Shown here piece by piece: positions 1 through 5,732 of a stretch of 15,145 nucleotides of DNA. The stretch covers positions 1 to 15,145 of the forward strand of contig CAKQXZ010000051.1 in assembly GCA_934292955.1 (NCBI GenBank), read 5' to 3'. The stretch comes from an uncultured Clostridia bacterium (GTDB taxonomy: Bacteria; Bacillota_A; Clostridia; Christensenellales; Borkfalkiaceae). The number at the start of each line of letters is the position of its first letter. Position 1 is the first letter of the stretch. The notes under the pieces were generated by a model that worked only from the letters and a program-made list of their open reading frames with translations, had not been told where the DNA came from and did not search any database. Made by a program: the position numbers and the translations under genes.

Positions 1-9
1 CTCTTAACT

Positions 10-867
10 TCATAATAAATCGCCGCCGCACGAGCCGCCCTGCTTGCCGCTTTGTCCGCAATTTTCACAGCCGTTATCTTCGCCGTTAAAACCGCGAGCA
101 TCGTTTTCTTTTGTCTTTTTTAATAAAGCGCGGCGCTCGGCTCTTTGTTTTTCTTTCTCTTGTCTCGCCTTTTCTTCGGCGCGCTGTTTGGCTTTAATAT
201 ATTTTCGATAAAGATCGGGGCGTTTTTCGGCGGTAATTTCTTCCGCGCGTTCAAGCCGCCACTTGTCTATATTTTTATGATTACCCGAAAGCAGCACGTC
301 GGGAACCTTATCTCCGTAAAAATCGGCAGGGCGCGTATATTGCGGATATTCGAGCAGATTATCCGTAAAAGACTCGTCTTTCAGGCTTTCGTCGTCGATA
401 ACCCCGCCGATATAGCGGCAAAGCGCGTCGGTAACCACCATTGCGGGCAGTTCTCCGCCGGTCAGAACATAATCGCCGATAGAAATCTCGTCGTCAATGC
501 ACCCGTCGAGCGCGCGCTGATCAATCCCCTCGTAATGCCCGCAAAGCAGAACTATATGATCGTGCGTAAGCAGTTTTTTAATATGCTTCTGCTCGAACCG
601 CCTGCCTTTAGGCGACATGTAAATGCGAAACGCCTTGTGTTCGGGGTCTACTTTTTTGAACGACGAAACGACGGGTTGCGCCATCATAAGCATGCCCGCG
701 CCCCCGCCAAAAGGATAATCGTCGCACTTTCCGTGTTTATCTTCGGTATAATCGCGGATATTCACGACGTTAATTTCGACTTTTTCGTTCTTCACCGCCC
801 GCCCGATAATGCTTTCGGTAAGCGGCACGAACATTTCGGGAAACAACGTGAGAATGTCAATTCTCAT
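10..867 (-). CDS. trmD: tRNA (guanine-N1)-methyltransferase TrmD with an unusual Cys-containing tail
   Basis: TrmD is a cytoplasmic SPOUT-class enzyme that transfers a methyl group from S-adenosylmethionine to N1 of G37 in tRNAs, which prevents +1 frameshifting. The 285-residue product opens with the typical MRIDILTLFPEMF. It carries the GHYEGIDQR loop (110-118), the trefoil-knot SAM region SIGDYVLTGGELP (129-141) and the DNLLEYPQYTRP segment (169-180), whose D169 matches the family's catalytic Asp. Bacterial TrmD is usually about 240-250 residues. Here residues 226-285 add a Lys/Arg/Glu-rich helix-like stretch and then a Gly-rich end with C267, C270 and C280. The ATG is preceded by AAGGAG seven bases upstream, a site embedded in the last codons of rimM; the genes overlap by 11 bp, which suggests translational coupling. 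The usual next gene, rplS, would lie beyond the left edge. The family call is very secure; the role of the tail is unknown. Confidence 0.97.
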   Translation of the reverse strand: MRIDILTLFPEMFVPLTESIIGRAVKNEKVEINVVNIRDYTEDKHGKCDDYPFGGGAGMLMMAQPVVSSFKKVDPEHKAFRIYMSPKGRRFEQKHIKKLLTHDHIVLLCGHYEGIDQRALDGCIDDEISIGDYVLTGGELPAMVVTDALCRYIGGVIDDESLKDESFTDNLLEYPQYTRPADFYGDKVPDVLLSGNHKNIDKWRLERAEEITAEKRPDLYRKYIKAKQRAEEKARQEKEKQRAERRALLKKTKENDARGFNGEDNGCENCGQSGKQGGSCGGDLL

Positions 868-1354
868 AATGCATCTCCTTAAGAAAAACGTCTTTATCCA
901 CCGTTATAGTCTTGTTTTTAATATCGAACCGCGCGTTAAGCGACGGAATAAGCGGAAACAACGCCCGCCCGTCTTCGGTGTCGACGTAATAAATATCGGT
1001 GCGCGCGGTAAGAATTTCCGAAACCCGTCCGAAAACTTCGCCGTCGTCAAACACCACCGCGCAACCGAGAACGTCGCAGACAAAGTATCTGTTTTTGTCC
1101 TTTTTAACCTTGTCTTTATCGGCGAATAATTCTTTTCCGCGAAGAAGTTCGGCGGCATTTCTGTCCGCAACCCCCTTAAAAAGCATAAAGACGTCCTTAT
1201 CGCAGCGCATTTTAAGCACCGGATACAGAACGTCGTCTACAAAAATCTCTTTCAGCCCGCGAACGGAATCGAAGTCGTCGGTGAAAAGTTTAACTTTCAC
1301 TTCTCCGCGAATCCCCTGCGGCTTGACGATAACGCCAACGAGTAATTTTTCCAT
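857..1354 (-). CDS. rimM: 16S rRNA-processing / 30S maturation factor RimM
   Basis: RimM binds ribosomal protein S19 and helps mature the 3' head domain of the 30S subunit. The 165-residue product has the expected two-part layout: an N-terminal RimM barrel with the signature GVIVKPQGIRGEVKVK (7-22), and a C-terminal PRC-like barrel ending in YYVDTEDGRALFPLIPSLN (122-140) and an ITVD strand (150-153). Length is normal for the family. It starts seven bases after the khpA stop. No clear Shine-Dalgarno sequence is visible in GCCGAATAACGATAA before the ATG, so it may depend on coupling to khpA. It overlaps trmD by 11 bp, matching the classic rpsP-khpA-rimM-trmD order. Confidence 0.95.
   Translation of the reverse strand: MEKLLVGVIVKPQGIRGEVKVKLFTDDFDSVRGLKEIFVDDVLYPVLKMRCDKDVFMLFKGVADRNAAELLRGKELFADKDKVKKDKNRYFVCDVLGCAVVFDDGEVFGRVSEILTARTDIYYVDTEDGRALFPLIPSLNARFDIKNKTITVDKDVFLKEMHYEN
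875..880 (-). promoter_or_regulatory. trmD ribosome binding site inside the rimM end
   Basis: AAGGAG lies seven bases before the trmD ATG and encodes Lys-Glu of the RimM C-terminus. Ribosomes finishing rimM pass over it, so the 11-bp gene overlap probably couples translation of the two proteins. Confidence 0.75.
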
Positions 1355-1360
1355 TTATCG

Positions 1361-1618
1361 TTATTCGGCGATTTCGCTCTTTTCTTTGATTTCGATGTTG
1401 TATTTCAGACCGCTCTTAGCCGAAGCCGCCTTAACGAGAGTTCTCATCGCCTTAGCGATTTTCCCCTGGCGACCTATAACCTTACCCATATCTTCTTCGT
1501 CAAGAACAACGGTAACGTTAACAAGGCTTCCGTTCTGATCGACTATATATTTAACGTCTTCGGGCTTTTCGGCAAAAGTTCCTACAATGTATTTTACCAA
1601 ATCAAGCATTTCGTTCAT
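1361..1618 (-). CDS. khpA: KhpA-type KH-domain RNA-binding protein
   Basis: This 85-residue protein is a single KH domain of the KhpA/YlqC family, a small RNA chaperone that pairs with KhpB in Gram-positive bacteria and affects cell length and division gene expression. The RNA-binding GXXG loop is seen as IGRQGK (48-53), followed by the helix IAKAMRTLVKAA. The frame is open upstream to 1696, but the start is placed at the ATG at 1618. GGGAG sits seven bases before that ATG, and MNEMLDLVKYIVG is the usual family N-terminus, while the upstream extension (CAVGYINHCL...) has no family resemblance. It lies between rpsP and rimM, its normal place. Unlike the other junctions of this operon it is separated from rpsP by 260 bp, so its expression could differ from that of the genes before it. 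Confidence 0.94.
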   Translation of the reverse strand: MNEMLDLVKYIVGTFAEKPEDVKYIVDQNGSLVNVTVVLDEEDMGKVIGRQGKIAKAMRTLVKAASAKSGLKYNIEIKEKSEIAE

Positions 1619-1625
1619 ATCGTTT

Positions 1626-1630
1626 CTCCC
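1626..1630 (-). promoter_or_regulatory. khpA ribosome binding site (fixes the start)
   Basis: GGGAG is placed seven bases before the ATG at 1618. The more upstream in-frame start near 1696 has no such site, so this motif decides the start of khpA. Confidence 0.7.
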
Positions 1631-1675
1631 ATAATACAAAAATACCGCCTGCATCAAACAGTGGTTTATATATCC

Positions 1676-1703
1676 GACGGCGCAAAGCAAAAGCAACGCC
1701 GTC
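1676..1703 (-). other. 7-bp GC-rich inverted repeat in the rpsP-khpA spacer
   Basis: On the minus strand GACGGCG and CGCCGTC form a perfect 7-bp stem around a 14-base loop. On that strand it is followed by GGATATATAAACC rather than a T-run, so it does not look like a terminator for the operon. On the plus strand the stem is followed by TTTTAAG, but no plus-strand gene precedes it. It may be an RNA structure in the khpA leader; function unknown. Confidence 0.4.
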
Positions 1704-1800
1704 TTTTAAGCAGCGGCAATGTTCAGACCTGGCATATCATGCCGCCCAAAACGACCGCCGCATTCCGTAAACTCGCATCAATTAAGCCGCGCATAACGGC

Positions 1801-1849
1801 AAAAAAGCCGCGTAACCCAAGGAACGCGCGCAAAAATTTGCGGCATTCC
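1801..1849 (-). terminator. Candidate intrinsic terminator or attenuator after rpsP
   Basis: About 30 bases after the rpsP stop, the minus strand holds a strong bulged hairpin (1821-1849, GGAATGC... pairing with ...GCGTTCC, with CGCAA/TTGCG inside). It is followed by GCGGC and six T residues (1801-1806). The GCGGC before the T-run can instead pair with GCCGC at 1840-1844, which is part of the first hairpin. Two exclusive folds are therefore possible, one terminator-like. This would let rpsP and upstream genes be made in excess over khpA-rimM-trmD. Judged by eye only. Confidence 0.4.
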
Positions 1850-1878
1850 CTGTCTTTATGCGCCGAAAAAAAACGAAA

Positions 1879-2175
1879 TCAGTCTTTTTTCTTCTTGGGG
1901 TTAGTCTTAGCGGGCGAGAGTTTAGCGGGCTTTTCGATAATGCCGGCATTAAGAAGAAGCGCTCTTACCGTTTCGGTAGGCTGAACGCCCTTAGCGAGCC
2001 AATCTTTAGCTTTGTCCGCGTCGATAACTACTTCTGCGGGGTTGCTGATCGGGTTGTAGTGACCGACTTTGTCGATATACTTACCGTCGCGCGCCACTCT
2101 CGAGTCAACGACTACGATACGATAGAAAGGACTCTTCTTGTCGCCCATTCTGGTCAATCTCATTTTTACTGCCAT
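1879..2175 (-). CDS. rpsP: 30S ribosomal protein S16
   Basis: S16 is a small-subunit protein that binds 16S rRNA early in 30S assembly. The 98-residue product has the family N-terminus [20 protein letters not shown] and the conserved VVVDSR (21-26) and IDKVGHYNP (34-42), followed by the [16 protein letters not shown] helix region (59-74). A Lys/Pro-rich tail (about 83-98) is a little longer than in the shortest homologues, which is common. The ATG is preceded by a textbook GGAGG with an eight-base spacer. It lies 70 bp after ffh and 260 bp before khpA. High expression is expected from the strong binding site and its ribosomal role. Confidence 0.97.
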   Translation of the reverse strand: MAVKMRLTRMGDKKSPFYRIVVVDSRVARDGKYIDKVGHYNPISNPAEVVIDADKAKDWLAKGVQPTETVRALLLNAGIIEKPAKLSPAKTNPKKKKD

Positions 2176-2245
2176 TTTTCCATCCTCCGGAAATTATTTA
2201 TAATTTTATATTTCAACTCCGAAACCACGTCGGAAGTTTACCGAA

Positions 2246-3559
2246 TTAAAACTTGAACGGAAGTTTTCCGCCGCGGTTTTTGAGTTGCTTCATCATTTGT
2301 TTGGACTGCTCGAACTGCTTAAGCAAAGCGTTGACTTCCTGAATTGTCGTTCCGCTACCCTTTGCCACGCGCATTTTGCGCGAATAGTTAAGCACGTCGG
2401 GATTGCGTCTTTCGCGCACGGTCATAGAAAGAATAATCGCTTTAACGCGTTCTATCTTCTTTTCGTCGATATCGCCTTCTTTGACCTTGCTCATTCCGGG
2501 CATCATTCCGAGAACGCTCCCGAACCCGCCCATTTTCTTTATCATGCCGAACTGTTCGAGATAATCTTCAAGATTGAACGAATTCTCTCTCAGTTTCTTT
2601 TCCATTTTCTTGGCGTCCTCTTCGGTAACGGCTTCCTGTGCTTTTTCTATAATGGAAAGCACGTCGCCCATACCGAGAATACGTTTCGCCATGCGATCGG
2701 GATAGAACGGCTCGAGATCGCCTATCTTTTCCCCTACGCTCGAAAACTTTATCGGTTTACCGGTAACCGCCTTGATAGAAAGACACGCGCCGCCGCGGGT
2801 ATCGCCGTCAAGTTTGGTAAGCACCACGCCCGTAACGTCAAGACGATTATTGAAAGTTTCGGCAACTTCCACCGCAACCTGCCCCGTCATAGAGTCGACG
2901 GTAAGCAGAATTTCGTCGGGGTGAACGGCAGCCTTGACGTTTTCGAGTTCCTGCATCAACTTTTCGTCAATCTGCAGTCTGCCCGCGGTATCGATTATAA
3001 CGTAATCGAACCCGAAACGTTTTGCATGCTCCACCGCTTTTTCAGAAATTTCAACGGGATCGATCTGCCCTAAAGAGAACACTTCGCAACCCGCTTTTTC
3101 GCCGATCGTTTTCAACTGATCAATCGCAGCGGGACGGTAAACGTCGCAAGCGGCAAGCAAAGCGCGCTTACCCTGTTTTTTAAGGTATGCGCCGAGTTTT
3201 GCGCAAAGCGTGGTTTTCCCCGCGCCCTGAAGACCGCACATCATAACGATTGTGGGCGGCGCAGACGAAACTATCAGCTTGCTGTTGGAGCTCCCCATCA
3301 ACGCGACCAGTTCGTCGTTAACTATTTTTACAACCTGCTGCGCGGGGCTTAAACTCTTCAGAATATCCTGACCGAGTGCCTTTTCCGACACGTCGGCAAC
3401 GAACTTTTTCACGACGTTAAGGTTAACGTCGGCTTCCAGAAGAGCAATGCGGATTTCGCGCATGGCTTGCTTGATTTCGAGTTCGGTCAGTTTTCCGCGT
3501 TTTGTCAGTTTGCTGAAAACGTGATTCAATTTTTCGCCGAGCGAAGAAAAAGCCGCCAT
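2246..3559 (-). CDS. ffh: Signal recognition particle GTPase Ffh (SRP54)
   Basis: Ffh binds signal sequences as they leave the ribosome and, with SRP RNA and the receptor FtsY, delivers the ribosome to the membrane. The 437-residue protein shows the N-domain helices (1-90) and the GTPase G domain with P-loop GLQGAGKTT (109-117), DVYRPAAIDQL (139-149), DTAGR (190-194) and TKLDGDTRGG (248-257). The Met-rich M domain follows (about 300-425), with the RNA-binding helix NYSRKMRVAKGSG (391-403). The C-terminal tail after the M domain is short but ends naturally in KLPFKF. The start overlaps the ylxM stop by one base (TAATG), and GGAGG seven bases before the ATG lies within ylxM. No SRP RNA gene or ftsY was found in the window. 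Confidence 0.98.
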   Translation of the reverse strand: MAAFSSLGEKLNHVFSKLTKRGKLTELEIKQAMREIRIALLEADVNLNVVKKFVADVSEKALGQDILKSLSPAQQVVKIVNDELVALMGSSNSKLIVSSAPPTIVMMCGLQGAGKTTLCAKLGAYLKKQGKRALLAACDVYRPAAIDQLKTIGEKAGCEVFSLGQIDPVEISEKAVEHAKRFGFDYVIIDTAGRLQIDEKLMQELENVKAAVHPDEILLTVDSMTGQVAVEVAETFNNRLDVTGVVLTKLDGDTRGGACLSIKAVTGKPIKFSSVGEKIGDLEPFYPDRMAKRILGMGDVLSIIEKAQEAVTEEDAKKMEKKLRENSFNLEDYLEQFGMIKKMGGFGSVLGMMPGMSKVKEGDIDEKKIERVKAIILSMTVRERRNPDVLNYSRKMRVAKGSGTTIQEVNALLKQFEQSKQMMKQLKNRGGKLPFKF

Positions 3560-3867
3560 TATCTGCCCTCCAGTAAATCTTCTATTCTGCTTTTGGTTTC
3601 GTCCGTCAGATCGCTTTCGTTCACAATTTCGGCTATTTTGTCGTTACGCGAACACAAACCAAGTTTTTCTTCGTAAAAAGCGAGCTGCTTTTCGGCATGA
3701 GATAACGCGTCCTTAACCGCCTGCCTTGAAACGCCGCGAAGTTCGGCTATTTCCCCCAGCGAAAGATCAAGCCCGAAATAATCTTCGAACATCTCCCGTT
3801 GTCTGTCGGTCAACAGCGCGCCGTATAAAAGATACGCCCTGTAAAGCGTCCGCTCTTTGCCTTCCAT
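3559..3867 (-). CDS. ylxM: YlxM family helix-turn-helix protein (SRP-associated)
   Basis: This 102-residue protein belongs to the YlxM/UPF0122 family, small sigma-factor region-4-like proteins encoded next to ffh in Firmicutes; the homologue in streptococci interacts with SRP components. Visible features are the N-terminal LYGALLTDRQREMFEDYFGL (14-33) and the helix-turn-helix LSLGEIAELRGVSRQAVKDA (35-54), followed by a charged helix. The ATG has AGGGTGG six bases upstream. It is the first gene of the housekeeping operon and is translationally coupled to ffh by a one-base overlap. A CTGTAAAG motif that also forms an inverted repeat in its leader recurs inside codons 8-10. Because the protein has a DNA-binding-type fold, autoregulation is conceivable but not shown. 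Confidence 0.93.
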   Translation of the reverse strand: MEGKERTLYRAYLLYGALLTDRQREMFEDYFGLDLSLGEIAELRGVSRQAVKDALSHAEKQLAFYEEKLGLCSRNDKIAEIVNESDLTDETKSRIEDLLEGR

Positions 3868-3878
3868 ACGAAACCACC

Positions 3879-3902
3879 CTGTAAAGCATATTTACTTTAC
3901 AG
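3879..3902 (-). promoter_or_regulatory. Perfect 8-bp inverted repeat at the transcript start of ylxM
   Basis: CTGTAAAG (3879-3886) and CTTTACAG (3895-3902) are perfect inverted repeats around an 8-base spacer. The predicted transcription start (about 3901) falls in the outer arm, so the RNA would begin with a hairpin whose other end abuts the GGGTGG binding site of ylxM. It could be a protein operator, an RNA-stabilising 5' hairpin or a translation control element. A third copy of CTGTAAAG lies at 3839-3846 inside ylxM. Confidence 0.6.
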
Positions 3903-3907
3903 CGTTT

Positions 3908-3936
3908 ATTATATTCTATCCGCCGGTCTCTGTCAA
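3908..3936 (-). promoter_or_regulatory. Consensus sigma-A promoter of the ylxM-ffh-rpsP-khpA-rimM-trmD operon
   Basis: The minus strand shows TTGACA (3931-3936), exactly 17 bases, then TATAAT (3908-3913), matching the vegetative consensus at all twelve positions. A 14-bp A/T palindrome, AAAAAACGTTTTTT (3950-3963), sits where an UP element would be. Initiation is expected near 3901. The leader is about 34 nt before the ylxM ATG. Confidence 0.9.
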
Positions 3937-3963
3937 GCGTTTTTCCGTCAAAAAACGTTTTTT

Positions 3964-4077
3964 CTTTTCGTCATCCCCAGGCTTGCCCGCTTACCCTACC
4001 CAAGGAGAATCCGGCCGCTTACGCGCACGCCCCCGACGCCGCACCCATACATTCCGGACAATTACACGCCATAAAGC
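3964..4077. other. Intergenic segment without a convincing gene
   Basis: The gap between the phosphoesterase and ylxM genes (3868-4164, 297 bp) contains the ylxM promoter, its inverted repeat and a terminator. The remaining GC-rich part holds only a 17-codon minus-strand frame at 4019-4072 (four Cys, no binding site), plus a run around 3972-4013 whose CTTG and CAAG ends, and TCTCC and GGGGA beyond them, can pair weakly. I looked for SRP RNA here and saw no recognisable GGAAG-capped stem. It could be a degenerate interspersed repeat; nothing firm is called. Confidence 0.3.
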
Positions 4078-4110
4078 AAAAAACGACCCGGTTTTTCCAA
4101 GTCGTTTTTT
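4078..4110 (-). terminator. Symmetric intrinsic terminator after the phosphoesterase gene
   Basis: AAAAAACGAC (4078-4087) and GTCGTTTTTT (4101-4110) form a perfect 10-bp stem around a 13-base loop. The A/T arms give a T-run in either direction. On the minus strand it lies about 55 bases past the phosphoesterase stop and closes the uptake cluster, insulating the housekeeping operon. It would also work on the plus strand. Confidence 0.8.
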
Positions 4111-4164
4111 TGTTTATAAGCCGATAATCGACCTATAGGCGGGCTTTTTATTATTTCATAACAA

Positions 4165-5637
4165 TTATGCCGCCTTATACGCGGCAAATATCGATTTACT
4201 CGGAGCATACCACACGTCAACCGCGCGCAGTTCGAAAGATATATCGCCCGAGTATTCGACTTTATGCGTTTCGCAATATTCTTTTACGCTTTGCTCGGTA
4301 AAAGACCATTCAAAATGCGTAGGCATATCCGAAACTTTATCGTATCTGTAAGTAAAAGTCGCAAGATAAAAAGTCTTTATCTTAACGCTCGACGTACCGT
4401 CTTTCATATAAAGATTTACTAAATAATAACGCACCTGATCGTCGTCGGTCGCGCAGTTCCACTCGAGATTGAACGTTCCGTTATCGTAAGAAACGTTGAG
4501 CGTTGTTCCGTCCGCGAATTCGGGAGCCTTATTATTATCTCTTCTGCTCTGATTATCGTAAGCCTTAAGATGCGAGCCGTCCGCCTTAGGATAAGACAAC
4601 AGCCACGGTTCTTTGATGACCGATTCTTTATAATAATCGCAGCGCGTAATCTTTACGTTGCCCGATTTATCGACCTGAACGAGCAGTCCTTGCGAAAAGT
4701 CGTTTACGCGGGTGCCGCAATCGTTATCGAATCTTGTAAGATTTTCGTTGACGTTATTCATCCAGTCGGTATATTTAACGCTTCCGCAGTCGGCGGCGGT
4801 AATATATCCGTCCTGACTGAGCTGAATTTCATCCTGTAAAACGTTGTGAATATGTCCGCTGAAATAAATTACCTGCGGATATTTTTCAAGCACTTTTTTC
4901 AGGCTCGAATCGCTCCAGGTCGGAGTGCAAGACCCGAAAACCGTTTCATACAGCGGCGGATGCGCGGTAACGAACACATATTTTTCGGGAGATTCCTTTG
5001 TTATGGTTTTAAGTTTGCCGTCTATCCAATCGAGCATTTCGCTTGAATAACCGTACCCCGTCCAGTAATAATCGGGCTGAACGGCTAAAAAATGATACCC
5101 GTTAACGACCGCATGTCTTCTTCCGAGTTCGGGCGCGGAATCGTCCGAATCTATGCGGAAAAACTCGTCGCCGAGTTGCTGTTTGAACAGCGCAGGCAAT
5201 GCGCCCATAACTTCTTCTCCGAGTTTAGACGGATCGGTTTCATGGTTTCCGAGCGCATAGAAGACACCCGTTTTATCGAGATCCAGCGCTTCCGTCCACG
5301 CCGTTTTAAGCATATCGATATCGGCGTTATATGTGGTCGTATAATCGGTCTGCTCTCCTACGTTGGTCTGCCTCCATGCTTCTTCGGTAAGATCGCCCGC
5401 AAACAACGCAAGATCGAGCGGTTTTCCGTTAAGCGTTTCGGCGTAACCGAGTGCTTTTACGAGTTTGTCTTTTATATCGGTTTTCCCTTTCTGTTGATGA
5501 ATATCGCTCATAGCGGAAAAAGAAAGAACAATTTCGTTTTCGTTAAAAACCGCACTTTTTTTCTCGCCGCAGCCTATAAAGGAAAACGCCGAAAAAACTA
5601 CTATTAAGCTGACAATTAAAGATAAAACTTTTTTCAT
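4165..5637 (-). CDS. Lipoprotein calcineurin-like metallophosphoesterase with a C-terminal FN3-like domain
   Basis: This is a predicted surface-anchored dimetal phosphoesterase of 490 residues. A lipoprotein signal peptide ends in SFIGC with the lipidated Cys at 23. The calcineurin-like core carries the metal ligands in order: SDIH (D45, H47), GD (81-82), GNHE (130-133), AHPP (H226) and GHIH (261-264). Residues about 365-490 look like a beta-sandwich module of fibronectin-III type (strand-like FNLEWNCATDDDQVRYYLVNLY and ISFELRAVD). The substrate cannot be read from sequence; nucleotides, phosphosugars or phosphodiesters are possible. It is the last gene of the right-hand cluster. Its ATG sits 19 bases after a hairpin and inside its T-rich tail, with no Shine-Dalgarno sequence and no obvious promoter. 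The start is nonetheless firm because the signal peptide begins there. Confidence 0.9.
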   Translation of the reverse strand: MKKVLSLIVSLIVVFSAFSFIGCGEKKSAVFNENEIVLSFSAMSDIHQQKGKTDIKDKLVKALGYAETLNGKPLDLALFAGDLTEEAWRQTNVGEQTDYTTTYNADIDMLKTAWTEALDLDKTGVFYALGNHETDPSKLGEEVMGALPALFKQQLGDEFFRIDSDDSAPELGRRHAVVNGYHFLAVQPDYYWTGYGYSSEMLDWIDGKLKTITKESPEKYVFVTAHPPLYETVFGSCTPTWSDSSLKKVLEKYPQVIYFSGHIHNVLQDEIQLSQDGYITAADCGSVKYTDWMNNVNENLTRFDNDCGTRVNDFSQGLLVQVDKSGNVKITRCDYYKESVIKEPWLLSYPKADGSHLKAYDNQSRRDNNKAPEFADGTTLNVSYDNGTFNLEWNCATDDDQVRYYLVNLYMKDGTSSVKIKTFYLATFTYRYDKVSDMPTHFEWSFTEQSVKEYCETHKVEYSGDISFELRAVDVWYAPSKSIFAAYKAA

Positions 5638-5640
5638 GAT

Positions 5641-5700
5641 TAAAATTAAAAAATAATCCGCAGCGCAAACGCGGCAAAATCGACGCGCCCGCGTTGCGGA
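5641..5700 (-). terminator. Terminator or attenuator between the solute-binding protein and phosphoesterase genes
   Basis: On the minus strand TCCGC plus AACGCGG pair with CCGCGTT plus GCGGA (5657-5700), with a 14-base loop and a six-base bulge. The structure is followed by TTATTTTTTAATTTTAA. It begins about 32 bases after the solute-binding protein stop, as a terminator should, but its U-tract runs up to the ATG of the next gene. Partial readthrough would lower phosphoesterase expression relative to the transporter. Confidence 0.7.
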
Positions 5701-5732
5701 AAGTCTGTTTCAGTTATTCAACCGATATTTAA

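Noticed and set aside
1619..1696. N-terminal extension of the KhpA frame to 1696
   Set aside because: The extension has no family similarity and no binding site, whereas GGGAG is well placed before the ATG at 1618.
1723..1794. 23-codon minus-strand frame in the rpsP-khpA spacer (MRGLIDASLRNAAVVLGGMI...)
   Set aside because: It has no ribosome binding site, because the bases before the ATG are GCGGCTTTTTTGCCGTT, and it overlaps structured RNA. It is more likely chance.
3964..4077. SRP RNA (ffs) or another structured RNA next to ylxM-ffh
   Set aside because: No GGAAG-capped domain or long rod-like pairing is visible on either strand, only weak partial complementarity.
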